Source: Paraburkholderia sp. BL10I2N1 (GTDB taxonomy: Bacteria; Pseudomonadota; Gammaproteobacteria; Burkholderiales; Burkholderiaceae). Taken from it: 64,000 bases of DNA. The notes below the pieces were generated by a model, which saw only the letters and a list, made by a program, of their open reading frames with translations, had not been told where the DNA came from and did no database searches. Shown piece by piece: positions 53,731 through 62,846 of the stretch. The stretch is from NCBI RefSeq assembly GCF_004361815.1, contig NZ_SNWA01000002.1, forward strand, positions 2,728,001 to 2,792,000, given 5' to 3'. The number at the start of each line of letters is the position of its first letter. Position 1 is the first letter of the stretch. A program made the translations under genes and the position numbers.

Positions 53731-54732
53731 CTAGTGGTAGTGCGCATCGCCGTGCCGTACCTTGCCGCGAAACACCCAGTAGCCCATCGTCGTGTAAGCG
53801 ATGATGATGGGAATGATCACCGCTGCGCCCACGAGTGTAAACATCTGGCTAGACCTCGGCGCAGCGGCTTCCCACAGCGTCAGGCTCGATGGGATCGCGT
53901 ACGGCCACAGGCTCACCAGCAGTCCGGCGTAGCCCAGCAGAACAAGCCCGAGCGCGAGCGCGAACGGCGTGTTGTGATGGCGCTCACGCACCGCGCGGTA
54001 CATGAAGAATGCGCAGATCGCGACGAGGAACGGTACAGGCAGCAAGCGGTAGAAAAGACCCGAATCGAACCACCGCTGCGCGATGTTCTGATCCGCGAGG
54101 GGCGTCCACAGGCTGACCACGGCAATGAACGCAAGCAGCACGATCGTGAGCGGCCACACGATGCGATGCAGGCGCCGTTGCAGGTCGCCTTCGGTCTTCG
54201 CCACCAGCCAGCAGCAGCCGAGCAGCGCATACGTGACCACGAGGCCGAGACCGGTCAACAGGCTGAACGGCGTGAGCCAGTCGAACGCGCCGCCGGCGTA
54301 GCTGCCGTCCGCGACCGGAATGCCCCGCAAAAAGGCGCCGAGTGTGATCCCCTGAAAGAATGCCGCGCCCGCCGACCCGCCGATGAAAGCAAGGTCCCAC
54401 AGGTGTTTCGTGCGATTCGCTTTCGCGCGGATCTCGAACGACACGCCACGGAAGATCAGGCACGCGAGCATGAAAATGAGCGGCAGGTACAGCGCGGACA
54501 ACACCGTCGAATAGACGACGGGAAACACCGCGAACAACCCGGCGCCGCCGAGCACCAGCCATGTTTCGTTGCCGTCCCACACGGGGGCAACTGTGTTCAT
54601 CATCAGGTCGCGTTCCTTTTCATCGGGGAAGAACGGAAACACGATTCCAATGCCAAGGTCGAAGCCGTCCAGCACCACATATATGAACAGGCCGAGTGCG
54701 ATGATCGCAGCCCACACTACTGTTACGTCCAT
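53731..54732 (-). CDS. cioB: Cytochrome bd-type (cyanide-insensitive) quinol oxidase subunit II
   Basis: This is a 333-residue membrane protein with about eight or nine helices. It has the N-terminal VVLDGFDLGIGIVFPFF and the subunit II motif APVWDGNETWLVLGG. It pairs with subunit I encoded 33 bp upstream to reduce O2 to water at low oxygen tension. The His-containing end (HGDAHYH) is not conserved. The 220 bp downstream to 53509 hold no clear gene. Confidence 0.9.
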   Translation of the reverse strand: MDVTVVWAAIIALGLFIYVVLDGFDLGIGIVFPFFPDEKERDLMMNTVAPVWDGNETWLVLGGAGLFAVFPVVYSTVLSALYLPLIFMLACLIFRGVSFEIRAKANRTKHLWDLAFIGGSAGAAFFQGITLGAFLRGIPVADGSYAGGAFDWLTPFSLLTGLGLVVTYALLGCCWLVAKTEGDLQRRLHRIVWPLTIVLLAFIAVVSLWTPLADQNIAQRWFDSGLFYRLLPVPFLVAICAFFMYRAVRERHHNTPFALALGLVLLGYAGLLVSLWPYAIPSSLTLWEAAAPRSSQMFTLVGAAVIIPIIIAYTTMGYWVFRGKVRHGDAHYH

Positions 54733-54765
54733 TTTTTGCCTCGAAATACAGGGTTTTTTGCGTTC

Positions 54766-56175
54766 TCAAGCAGCGTCGATCAATTGGTCGGCGGCAGAGA
54801 GGGGCCGACGTGCAGTGCGATCGGGCGTATCGGGTAGACCATCGGGCGTGTGACCGGGTAGTGACGGGCCCGAGCGCATCAGCTTCAGGATGTAGTAGAT
54901 GCCCGTGCCGAACACGAGGAAATAAACAACCACAAAGGCCATCAACGAAATCCCGACCTGTTGTGTCGTCAGTGGTGACACCGCCTGTGTCGTGCGCATC
55001 ACGCCATATACGACCCACGGCTGACGGCCGGCCTCAGTGGTGACCCAGCCTGCGAGCAGCGTAATGAAACCGGTCGGGCCCATCGCGATGGCGAGCTTGT
55101 GGAACCACTTCGCGTCAAACAGCCGCCCGCCACGCCGCAGCACCCACGCCGCCGCCGACATCACGATCATCAGCACGCCGAGCCCGGCCATGATGCGGAA
55201 GCTCCAGAACACAACCGTCGAATTGGGGCGGTCCTCGGGCGCGAACTCCTTCAGGCCGCGAATCTCGCCGTCCCAGCTATGCGTGAGAATCAGGCTGCCC
55301 AGGTGCGGGATCGAAACCGCATAGCGCGTCGTTTCCGCCTGCATGTCGGGGATGCCGAACAGGTTCAACGCCGTGCCGCCTTTTTCGGTGTCCCACAAGC
55401 CTTCGATTGCAGCGATTTTCGCCGGCTGATATTGGCGCGTGTTGAGACCGTGCTGGTCGCCGACGAACGCCTGGATCGGCGAGAGGATCAACAGCATCCA
55501 CAGCGCCATTGAGAACATCTTCTTCACCGCAGGGTCGCGCCGACCCTTCAACAGATGCCACGCACCCGTTGCCGAGACGACCAGCGCGGCGACGATGAAG
55601 GCCGCAATCGCCATGTGCGCAAGGCGATACGGGAACGACGGATTGAAGATGATCTTGAACCAGTCGAGCGGCACAACCTGGCCATTCACGACGTCGAAGC
55701 CTTGCGGCGTCTGCATCCAGCTGTTCGACGCGAGAATCCAGAACGTCGAGATCAACGTGCCGATGGCGACCATCAGTGTCGCGCCGAAGTGCGCGCGCGG
55801 GCTCACGCGCTGCCAGCCGAACAGCATGATGCCGAGGAAACCCGCTTCGAGGAAGAAGGCGGTCATCACTTCGTACATCAGAAGCGGACCGGTGACCGGG
55901 CCGGCGAAGCTGGAGAAGCCCGCCCAGTTGGTGCCGAACTCGTAGCTCATCACGACGCCGGAGACGACGCCCATGCCGAAGGCCACTGCGAAGATCTTCG
56001 ACCAGAACAGGCAAAGGTCTTTGTAGTACGCCTTGCCGGTCTTGAGCCATCGCCATTCGAGCACGGCGATGAAGCTGGCGAGCCCAATGCTGAGCGCCGG
56101 AAAAACGATGTGGAATGAAACGGTGAACGCGAACTGAAGCCGGGCGAGATCGAATGCCGAGAGTGCGGTGTTCAT
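54766..56175 (-). CDS. cioA: Cytochrome bd-type (cyanide-insensitive) quinol oxidase subunit I
   Basis: This is the 469-residue haem-bearing subunit. Axial His22 is in FTVSFHIVFPALSIG, another His in YRLAHMAIAAF, and the quinol-binding region includes EIRGLKEFAPEDRPN. The short Q-loop and GRQPWVVYGVMRTTQAVSPL are typical of the CIO (CydA2) subgroup. It starts at 56175 and precedes cioB in one transcript. A perfect FNR/Anr box 167 bp upstream implies induction at low oxygen. Confidence 0.92.
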   Translation of the reverse strand: MNTALSAFDLARLQFAFTVSFHIVFPALSIGLASFIAVLEWRWLKTGKAYYKDLCLFWSKIFAVAFGMGVVSGVVMSYEFGTNWAGFSSFAGPVTGPLLMYEVMTAFFLEAGFLGIMLFGWQRVSPRAHFGATLMVAIGTLISTFWILASNSWMQTPQGFDVVNGQVVPLDWFKIIFNPSFPYRLAHMAIAAFIVAALVVSATGAWHLLKGRRDPAVKKMFSMALWMLLILSPIQAFVGDQHGLNTRQYQPAKIAAIEGLWDTEKGGTALNLFGIPDMQAETTRYAVSIPHLGSLILTHSWDGEIRGLKEFAPEDRPNSTVVFWSFRIMAGLGVLMIVMSAAAWVLRRGGRLFDAKWFHKLAIAMGPTGFITLLAGWVTTEAGRQPWVVYGVMRTTQAVSPLTTQQVGISLMAFVVVYFLVFGTGIYYILKLMRSGPSLPGHTPDGLPDTPDRTARRPLSAADQLIDAA

Positions 56176-56669
56176 AGGAAGGGTACGGAATCAGACTACG
56201 CGCAACGACCGCTGTCGACGCGCACTGTGGTGTGCAGATGAACGCAAGGATAGGGAAATGCACGCGAGTTTGCTGCGGCGCGTGATGCGACGATTTAACG
56301 CGGTTCGGGCGGGTACCCGATGTTTCTATCTCACTAACCCGTTGATCGGCATCAACTTTGGAGCAGAGGATTTTGCACTCTGCGGCGAGGTGTCGCACGG
56401 GGAACTGCGGCAATAGACCGCGCTGCAATATGTGTCGTTTACGCACATCAGTCGCGTGACTTTCAGCGTGGCACGCGAGCGGTCAACCGTTGCTGTGACA
56501 TCCCGATTGATGGCGATGCGAAAGTGCGGCCTGTCGTGAGCGCAAGCCGGCGAATTCAGAAACATGAGGGTGCAGGTGTCACCCGTTTGCGCGTCTGATG
56601 GGTGGAATCATCGGGGATGGGGCGCAGCGCGCGAGGCAAACGAAACCTCGCGCGCCACCGTCGATCAGC
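56176..56669. other. Intergenic region with the cioAB promoter
   Basis: This 494-bp gap holds the FNR/Anr box at 56342-56355 and presumably the cioA promoter. The rest, between the box and the tautomerase gene end, shows no supported gene. Confidence 0.6.
56342..56355 (-). promoter_or_regulatory. FNR/Anr box upstream of cioAB
   Basis: TTGATCGGCATCAA matches the consensus TTGAT-N4-ATCAA at all ten fixed positions. It lies 167 bp before the cioA start in a promoter-sized gap. Low-oxygen activation through an FNR-type regulator is the expected function. Confidence 0.82.
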
Positions 56670-56855
56670 CTACGCCTCCGACCACAGCTTCCCAGCCGTC
56701 GCCCAGTGCTCGCGTTTGACCTCCGTCAGGATGATCTCGACGGAACTGGGCTCGACGCCGAGCGATTCGCACGTGGTCTTCGTGATCGCTTCGACAAATT
56801 GACGTTTCTGTTCGAGGCTGCGTCCTTCGAACAGCTCGACATGGAATGTGGGCAT
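56670..56855 (-). CDS. 4-oxalocrotonate tautomerase family protein
   Basis: This is a 61-residue protein. After removal of Met1 the catalytic Pro is exposed (PTFHVELFEGRSLEQKR). The family pattern continues with VEAITKTTCESLGVE and VEIILTEVKREHW, including the Arg-like basic residues of the active site. The start follows AGGAGG. It may be co-transcribed with the aldolase gene 51 bp upstream. Confidence 0.87.
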   Translation of the reverse strand: MPTFHVELFEGRSLEQKRQFVEAITKTTCESLGVEPSSVEIILTEVKREHWATAGKLWSEA

Positions 56856-56906
56856 TGAAGCTCCTCCTTTGTGTTAAGTGAAACGGGAAAGCTGGAAAGA
56901 TGTCGT

Positions 56907-57683
56907 TCAATCGCGATACGAGCGGTCGATACGATCGAGCTTGCGCAACAGCGCTGGCCATTCCATCACACCTTCAACGGCGCCGCCGTCGCGCAACTGT
57001 TCCGCCGTACGCTCCGCGACTGCCTCAGACGGCAACTCCAGGTCGCCACCGCCGGACTGCGCATGCAGCTGGATCTCACAGGCCTTGATCAGCGTTGCCA
57101 TCAATACCCAGGCCTCGGCGACGGTGCGTCCGGTCGTTAGCGTACCGTGATTGCGCAGCAGCATCGCTGGCTTGTCGGCGAGATGCGCGACGAGGCGTTC
57201 GCCTTCGGCGGGCGTGAACGCAAGGCTCTCGTAGTCGTGGTATGCAAGCTGGCCGTAGAAACGCAGCGCATGCTGCGAAGCCGGCAGTAACCCGGCGCGT
57301 TGCACCGACACGGCAATGCCCGCCGTATTGTGCAGATGCATTACGCAGAATGCGTCGCTACGTGCGGCATGAACGGCCGCGTGAAGCGCGAATCCCGTGG
57401 CATTGACCGGATGCTCGCTCGCGCCGACGATGTTTCCGGCGATGTCGATTTTCACCAGATTCGACGCGCAGACTTCATCGAATGCGAGACCGAACGGGTT
57501 GATCAGGAAATGGCCGGGCTCGTCGGGCACGCTCGCGGAAATATGCGTATAGATGAGGTCGTCCCAGCCGTTGAGCGCGGCGAGTCGATAGGCGGCGGCG
57601 AGATCGACGCGGGTGCTCCGTTCCGCGTCGGAGATCGAAGCCGGTCCGGCAACGTGGCCGGCGGGGGTATGGGCGAAAGACAT
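56907..57683 (-). CDS. Class II aldolase/adducin-fold protein
   Basis: This is a 258-residue protein. Zinc-binding His residues are in CVMHLHNTAGIAVS and in MLLRNHGTLTTGRT; the N-terminal LAAAYRLAALNGWDDLIYTH and PGHFLINPFGLAFDEV are typical of the bacterial adducin-like subgroup. These enzymes act on phosphorylated sugars or aromatic acids; the substrate here is unknown. It lies between a small membrane-protein frame and the tautomerase gene on the same strand. Confidence 0.87.
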   Translation of the reverse strand: MSFAHTPAGHVAGPASISDAERSTRVDLAAAYRLAALNGWDDLIYTHISASVPDEPGHFLINPFGLAFDEVCASNLVKIDIAGNIVGASEHPVNATGFALHAAVHAARSDAFCVMHLHNTAGIAVSVQRAGLLPASQHALRFYGQLAYHDYESLAFTPAEGERLVAHLADKPAMLLRNHGTLTTGRTVAEAWVLMATLIKACEIQLHAQSGGGDLELPSEAVAERTAEQLRDGGAVEGVMEWPALLRKLDRIDRSYRD

Positions 57684-57695
57684 TCCAGCGTCTCC

Positions 57696-57965
57696 TCAGA
57701 TGGTGTGGCGCGACTTCTGTCCGGTTGTTGTGGCGGGCGGTCCCGGCCGCGTGCACGATGTGCCCGCCGCGACGTCGGCACGGACGTTTTGCACGCGACG
57801 GCGGGCGAGCCAGTGCGCGCTCCACGTCGCGATGACGAACGGCGTGCTCATCGACGGCCATCCGCCGCAGCCGGCGAACTGCTGCAGCATAACCGACAGC
57901 GCAATGGCGCCCAACGTGATGATGACGCCGCAGTCTGCAACGGCGAGTGCCGTCAAGACGAACAT
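57696..57965 (-). CDS. Small hydrophobic protein (doubtful)
   Basis: This is an 89-residue frame beginning with one or two membrane-like segments (MFVLTALAVADCGVIITLGA and the following LSVMLQQFAG). It stops 12 bp before the aldolase start. There is no good ribosome site and the C-terminal half is low complexity. It may be non-coding. Confidence 0.3.
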   Translation of the reverse strand: MFVLTALAVADCGVIITLGAIALSVMLQQFAGCGGWPSMSTPFVIATWSAHWLARRRVQNVRADVAAGTSCTRPGPPATTTGQKSRHTI

Positions 57966-58175
57966 CGCAGAACAAAAGCGCGGCGAGCACACAGGCGCCG
58001 GTGACAGCATTCGGCGATAGTGGCTATTTGCGGGCGGCCACCAGAGAAGACCGTCAACGTGTCCCTGGCGGTCGGGTTACGATGGCGCTGGGAGCCACCG
58101 TTGCCGCAACCCGTCTCCCACCAGTCAGCAGCGACAGGGTGCGTTTGGATTCAATCGTCCAGAGGAGGTAGCGAC

Positions 58176-58730
58176 ATGCGTGAAGTGCGTTGGGCATCAG
58201 AGGAAGGCGAGGGCATCGAACATCTGGCGTTCGATGCGCGAAGCGAGGGCTTCCATATCGAAAGCGCCGTCGTCGGACAGCGGTATGGGCGATCCTATGG
58301 GCTTTTTTACACCGTTACCTGTGACCCGCAATGGCGCGTGACGCACGCGTCGCTGCGGGTTGCGGGCGGCGTTGAACTCGAACTGCACGGCAACGGCGCG
58401 GGCCACTGGCGCGACGGCAGTGGCAGGACACTCGATGCGATCGAAGGGTGCATCGACATCGATATCGCCGCGACACCGTTCACCAACACGCTGCCGATCC
58501 GCCGCCTGCAGCTCGCCGAAGGCGAGCGCAAGCTGATCCAGGTGGCTTATATCTCAACGCCCGATCTCGAAGTGACGCGCGTCGAGCAGGCCTATTCATG
58601 CATCGAACTGAATCGCGAATATCGCTACGAAGGAATCTTCCGTAACTTCGCAGCGAACATGAAGATCGATGAAGACGGCCTCGTGCTCGACTACCCGACG
58701 CTCTTCCGACGCCTGACGCCGCCTGCGTGA
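58176..58730 (+). CDS. Putative glycolipid-binding protein (DUF1089-like)
   Basis: This is a 184-residue protein whose start is set by GGAGG six bases before ATG 58176. The pattern GFHIESAVVGQRYGRSYGLF, AGHWRDGSGRTLDAIEGCID and TPFTNTLPIRRLQL matches the DUF1089 family, annotated as glycolipid-binding from a Pseudomonas structure. It is cytosolic (no signal). It is convergent with the binding-protein pseudogene, stop to stop. Confidence 0.8.
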   Translation: MREVRWASEEGEGIEHLAFDARSEGFHIESAVVGQRYGRSYGLFYTVTCDPQWRVTHASLRVAGGVELELHGNGAGHWRDGSGRTLDAIEGCIDIDIAATPFTNTLPIRRLQLAEGERKLIQVAYISTPDLEVTRVEQAYSCIELNREYRYEGIFRNFAANMKIDEDGLVLDYPTLFRRLTPPA

Positions 58731-58734
58731 AGCT

Positions 58735-59735
58735 TCATTTAGCGGCCAGGCTCGCGGCGACCTCGCGGTTCTGCCAGACGTTATCCTTCACCGCGATCTT
58801 CTGAGGAATCAGATGCGCGCCGTAGAACGCGTCGGCGACCTTCTGCTGTCCGCTCACGATATCGTCGGTGACCGCGGTCGTGTTGTACGGCACACGTCGT
58901 ACCCATTTTTCGACAATCGCCTGATCGAGGCCAACTCTGGGCGCGAGTAGCGCGGCGGTTTCGGCTGGATGCGCGTTGACCCACAGGCCTGTGCTACGCA
59001 ACTGGCCGAGAATCGCGCCAACGAGATCCGGATGTTGCTGCGCGAAATTGCGGGTCGCTTCATAGAAGTTGTGTACGGACTGGCCTGTCGAATAGTCTGC
59101 AAGCGGCGCACCTTGAGCGCCTGCTGCGCGGCGGCATAGTACGGATCCCACACGATCCATGCATCGACGTCGCCGTTTTCGAAGGCCGCGCGTGCGTCGG
59201 CGGGCGGCAGGTAGACCGGATGAATGTCCTCATAGCGCAGGTTGGCCCGGCGCAGCACTTCGAGCAGCAGATAGTGCGAACTTGAGCCCTTCTGCAGCGC
59301 GATGCGTTTGCCCTTCAGATCGGCGAGCGTGCGTAGCGGCGAATCTGGCTTGACGAATAGCGCTTCGTTGCCGTTCCCGGCAGGCTCTGCACCGACGTAG
59401 ACGAAACGCACCGCACCCGCCTGCGCAAACACGGGCGGCGGGGCGCCGCTATAGCCGAAGTCGACGCTGTTCGCGTTCAACGCTTCGAGCAGTTGCGGAC
59501 CCGCCGGAAACTCAAACCATTTCACGCTATAGCCAAGCGGCGTCAGCTTCTGTTCCAGCGAGCCCTGCGCCTTCAGGACCGCCAGCAGCCCGGCTTTCTG
59601 ATAACCGATGCGCAGCACCTTGTCGCTGGCGGAATCGGTGCTCTGCGCGACCGCGGCAGGGCTTGACGTGAAAGCCGTCAGAAGCGCCATCCCGGGTATG
59701 AGAAGACGTAACGAGCTTACCTTGATCGATGTCAT
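58735..59735 (-). pseudogene. Sulfonate/nitrate-type ABC transporter binding protein (SsuA-like), frameshifted
   Basis: The start 59735 follows AAGGAG. A signal peptide ends near AAVAQSTDS. The N-terminal two thirds reads RIGYQKAGLLAVLKAQGSLE, FGYSGAPPPVFAQA and VDAWIVWDPYYAAAQQALKV, all SsuA-like. Near 59105 the frame changes, and the rest (LADYSTGQSVHNFYEATRNF to the stop at 58735) is in another frame. One missing base restores 333 residues. No ssu permease, ATPase or monooxygenase is adjacent, so it is an orphan, and possibly silent. Confidence 0.82.
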
Positions 59736-60020
59736 CGAGAAGATCTCCTTGCCTGTCGTGTGATCCAGGATGCCGCATGCCGCGGCATGCATCGTGCGCG
59801 ATTGACGGAGAATTCCCGATCGATACTGGACGCCCCTGCGGTACGAGGATCGTCGCATGGGCGTCCCGCAACGCAAACGAAGCAATGGAGATTTGGATAT
59901 GACGTGCGCCGTGGCTGCGCCGAGCGTTGAAGCGCCGTGTGCGGAAAATCGCGCTATTTTTTTCTGTCTGGCCCCGTCGGTTTTTTGCCCGGCCGCGGTG
60001 GACTCGCATTGCGTGCGCCG

Positions 60021-60611
60021 TCAGTCCTTCTTCGCCACGCCCGCCGGTAAGGTATCCGCACCCGTACCGAGCCTGCGTTGCATCAAGGTCGTATCGAGCC
60101 ACCGTCCGTGCTTGAAGCCCACGGCCTTCAAGGTGCCGATCAGCTCGAACCCGAGGCTGCCATGCAGCGATAGCGAACCGCCGCTTCCACCGTCCGCGAT
60201 GACGGCGATCATCTGCCGCCACGGTCCTGTTTCGCAGCGCTCGATCAAGGCCTGCAACAGGACGCGCCCGAGGCCGCGGCCACGAAACGATTCACCGATG
60301 TAGATCGAGTCTTCGATGGTATGGCGGTACGCCGCGCGTGGCCGGTACGGCGTCGCATAACAGTAGCCTGCGACCACGCCGTCGATCTCCGCGACCATGT
60401 ACGGCAGGCCGTGTCCAAGCACCGATGCGCGGCGTGTGCGCAATTCGTCGACCGTGGGCGGCGTCTCTTCGAACGACGCAACGCCAGTCAGCACGTGATA
60501 CGCGTAGATGGCCTGGATCGCGGGCAGGTCCGCTTCGATTGCATCGCGCAGGTGCGGGGCGCCTGTCGTCGGGGATGAATGATTCGTTGTGGAATGGGAT
60601 GCCTGGTTCAT
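60021..60611 (-). CDS. GNAT acetyltransferase, phosphinothricin acetyltransferase-like
   Basis: This is a 196-residue N-acetyltransferase of the Bar/Pat/YncA group. It has the typical IQAIYAYHVLTGVASFEETP and YATPYRPRAAYRHTIEDSIY, with the acetyl-CoA loop RGRGLGRVLLQALIER. The ending motif HGRWLDTTLMQRRLG is also typical. Members acetylate phosphinothricin, methionine sulfoximine or other small amines. ATG 60611 follows AGGAAAAGG. It lies 104 bp from the end of the LysR gene upstream. Confidence 0.87.
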   Translation of the reverse strand: MNQASHSTTNHSSPTTGAPHLRDAIEADLPAIQAIYAYHVLTGVASFEETPPTVDELRTRRASVLGHGLPYMVAEIDGVVAGYCYATPYRPRAAYRHTIEDSIYIGESFRGRGLGRVLLQALIERCETGPWRQMIAVIADGGSGGSLSLHGSLGFELIGTLKAVGFKHGRWLDTTLMQRRLGTGADTLPAGVAKKD

Positions 60612-60714
60612 GCCTTTTCCTGTGATCACGCGCGTGGCTGAATACCTCAACTATGCCTGCGAGGCACGCCGAATTGAAGCGGCTCCAAAATGATCCGCGC
60701 TGGAGGCGGGCGCT

Positions 60715-61605
60715 TCACAGGTTGTCTTCCGCTTCGCGCACGGCGTCGGCGATTGCTTGTGCAACCGCCTGCACACGCGGCGAGCGGCGCACATCCGGAT
60801 GCACCGCAAGCCATATTTCGCGCGTGATATCGCAGACCGGTTGGGTGTCGAGCACAGCCAGCGTGTCGTCGCCGTGTGTAATGAAGCGCGGCAGCAGGGC
60901 GACCCCGAGGCCCGCGCGACATGCCCTATAGATCGAGACGAGATCGTTCGCAACCAGTGCGAAGGGCCGTTCATCGGCGAACTGCTGGAGCCACTGCTGT
61001 TGTGGCGTGAGCACGTCGTTGTAGCCGAGGAATTCCCATTCGCGAGGTGGCCGTCCGGCCCACTCCGGCGTCGCATACATGGCGAAACGCATCGTGCCGA
61101 GCCGTCGCGCGGCCAGCCCCGGTTCCTGCGGTCGCGACAGGCGCACTGCCAGATCCGCTTCACGCCGGAACAGATTCGCTGCGCGCGTTTCGCCGACGAC
61201 ATCGAGCAATACACCAGGATACGCGCGTCTGAAGCCGGCGAGACGCGGCACGAGGAAGTGGCTGCCGAACACCGGCGGCACCGACAGACGGACCGTGCCG
61301 TGCAATGTCACCACGCCGCGCGCCGCGCGCACGAACGCATGTGCTTCCTCTTCGACGCGCCCGGCGCGCTCGACCAGCGTCTGGCCTTCCTCGGTCAGCG
61401 GCCAGCCGCGCGGCAACCGGTCGAAGAGACGTACGCCCAGCGCTTTCTCCATCGCGCCGATGCGCCGCGCGACAGTCGAGTGCTGGACGCCCAGCGTGCG
61501 CGCCGCTTCCGACAGGCTACCGCCGCGCGCCACCTCCAGAAAATAACGGATGTCGTCCCATTGCGGCGCTGTCGCGGATTGCGCGGTTTCGGTGGAATTC
61601 TGCAC
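60715..61605 (-). CDS. LysR-family transcriptional regulator
   Basis: This is a 296-residue LysR protein. The helix-turn-helix has RYFLEVARGGSLSEAARTLG and QHSTVARRIGAMEKALGVRL; the effector domain includes VRLSVPPVFGSHFLVPRLAG. It is divergent from the quinone oxidoreductase gene across an 81-bp gap and probably controls it. Confidence 0.9.
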   Translation of the reverse strand: MQNSTETAQSATAPQWDDIRYFLEVARGGSLSEAARTLGVQHSTVARRIGAMEKALGVRLFDRLPRGWPLTEEGQTLVERAGRVEEEAHAFVRAARGVVTLHGTVRLSVPPVFGSHFLVPRLAGFRRAYPGVLLDVVGETRAANLFRREADLAVRLSRPQEPGLAARRLGTMRFAMYATPEWAGRPPREWEFLGYNDVLTPQQQWLQQFADERPFALVANDLVSIYRACRAGLGVALLPRFITHGDDTLAVLDTQPVCDITREIWLAVHPDVRRSPRVQAVAQAIADAVREAEDNL

Positions 61606-61686
61606 AGGAGCTGGTGAGAAATAGGGGGTTCCGCTGGATTATGCACGAACCTATGATCGCTCTCATCACCAGACCGGAGTGCAACG

Positions 61687-62673
61687 ATGGGACAGCAGGG
61701 CGCATATCAGATTGGCATCGACAACTACGGCGGCGCCGATGCACTGCGCGTGTTTTCACGCGCAGTGCCGCCGCCCGCCCCGGGCGAAGTGCAGATCCGC
61801 CAGACGGCGGTCGGCGTCAATTTCGTCGACATTTACTTCCGCACGGGGCTGCATCGGTTGCCGGAACTGCCGGGCGTGCTCGGCGTGGAAGCCGCGGGTG
61901 TCGTGCAAGCGGTGGGCGCGGATGTGACCGATGTGGTTGCGGGCCAGCGCGTGGCCTATGCGGGTCTGCCGACCGGGAGCTATACGAACCTGCGCAACCT
62001 GCCCGTCGAGCGCGTGTTGCGGTTGCCCGATCGCGTGCCGGATGAAACTGCGGCGGGAGGGCTCGTGCGCGGCGTGACGGCCTGGATGCTGTTGCATCGC
62101 GTGCGGGAGATCAAGGCGGGCGACACGGTGTTCGTTCACGCTGCGGCGGGCGGGCTGGGCCTCATCGTCGTGCAATGGGCGAAAGCCTTGGGGGCACGCG
62201 TGATCGGCACGGTTAGAACGCCTGAAAAAGCTGCGCTTGCCACGGCGCATGGGCTCGACCAGGCAGTGCTCTATCGCAACGAAGACTATGTCGAAGCGGT
62301 GCGTGCGTTCGGTGGCGGCGCAGGCGTCGATCTGGCCATCGATGGCATTGGCGGCGATACGCTCAAGCGCACGCTCGGGGTAGTGAAACCGTTTGGCGTT
62401 GTCGCGAGCATCGGCCAGGTCGCGGGTCCTGTGGACGCGATTTCGATCGACGAACTAGGTCCCGCACGCTCGATTGCGCTCGCGCGCCCGAGTGTGATCG
62501 GGTTGATGCGCGACAGCCACCAATACCGCGCGGCTGCGCAAATCGTGCTCGGCAAACTGGCGGATGGACTGAAGGTCGAAACCGGCACACGGCTGCCGCT
62601 CGAACGCGCAGCAGAGGCGCACACGCTGATGGAGACGGGCGGGACGAAGGGATCAGTCATCCTGATGCCTTGA
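61687..62673 (+). CDS. qor: Quinone oxidoreductase (zinc-free MDR family, Qor-like)
   Basis: This is a 328-residue NADPH:quinone reductase. It begins GQQGAYQIGIDNYGGADALR. It has FVDIYFRTGL, PGVLGVEAAGVVQAVG, and the NADPH fold with VFVHAAAGGLGLIVVQWAKA. The absence of structural Zn cysteines matches Qor rather than alcohol dehydrogenases. It is divergent from the LysR gene. Followed by a short tandem repeat. Confidence 0.9.
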   Translation: MGQQGAYQIGIDNYGGADALRVFSRAVPPPAPGEVQIRQTAVGVNFVDIYFRTGLHRLPELPGVLGVEAAGVVQAVGADVTDVVAGQRVAYAGLPTGSYTNLRNLPVERVLRLPDRVPDETAAGGLVRGVTAWMLLHRVREIKAGDTVFVHAAAGGLGLIVVQWAKALGARVIGTVRTPEKAALATAHGLDQAVLYRNEDYVEAVRAFGGGAGVDLAIDGIGGDTLKRTLGVVKPFGVVASIGQVAGPVDAISIDELGPARSIALARPSVIGLMRDSHQYRAAAQIVLGKLADGLKVETGTRLPLERAAEAHTLMETGGTKGSVILMP

Positions 62674-62684
62674 TGATCGCGCGG

Positions 62685-62712
62685 GCGATACACGATGCGC
62701 GATACACGATGC
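62685..62712 (+). repeat. Two tandem 14-bp repeats after qor
   Basis: GCGATACACGATGC occurs twice in direct succession (62685-62698 and 62699-62712). It is followed by GCGACGCATCGC, which can pair back to CGATGCG and form a small hairpin. It may act as a weak terminator. Confidence 0.7.
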
Positions 62713-62846
62713 GCGACGCATCGCCTGCTTTCCCTGCACATGATTAACGACCTGTCGCGTGAGCAGGTTGCAGGCGATTGCGTTTGCGCGTGTCATCGTC
62801 GTGGTATATACCTTGGTACGTGAACCGGACACGCCAGGGGGAACGC

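Noticed and set aside
53550..53747. 65-codon minus-strand frame with an acidic end, downstream of cioB
   Set aside because: No membrane segment (so not a CydX-type subunit), no known family, and overlaps the cioB end; insufficient support.
62803..62812. GGTATATACC before the LTXXQ gene, similar to the 38422/38533 palindromes
   Set aside because: Flanks differ and the TATATA is well placed as a plain -10 element; not counted as a shared operator.
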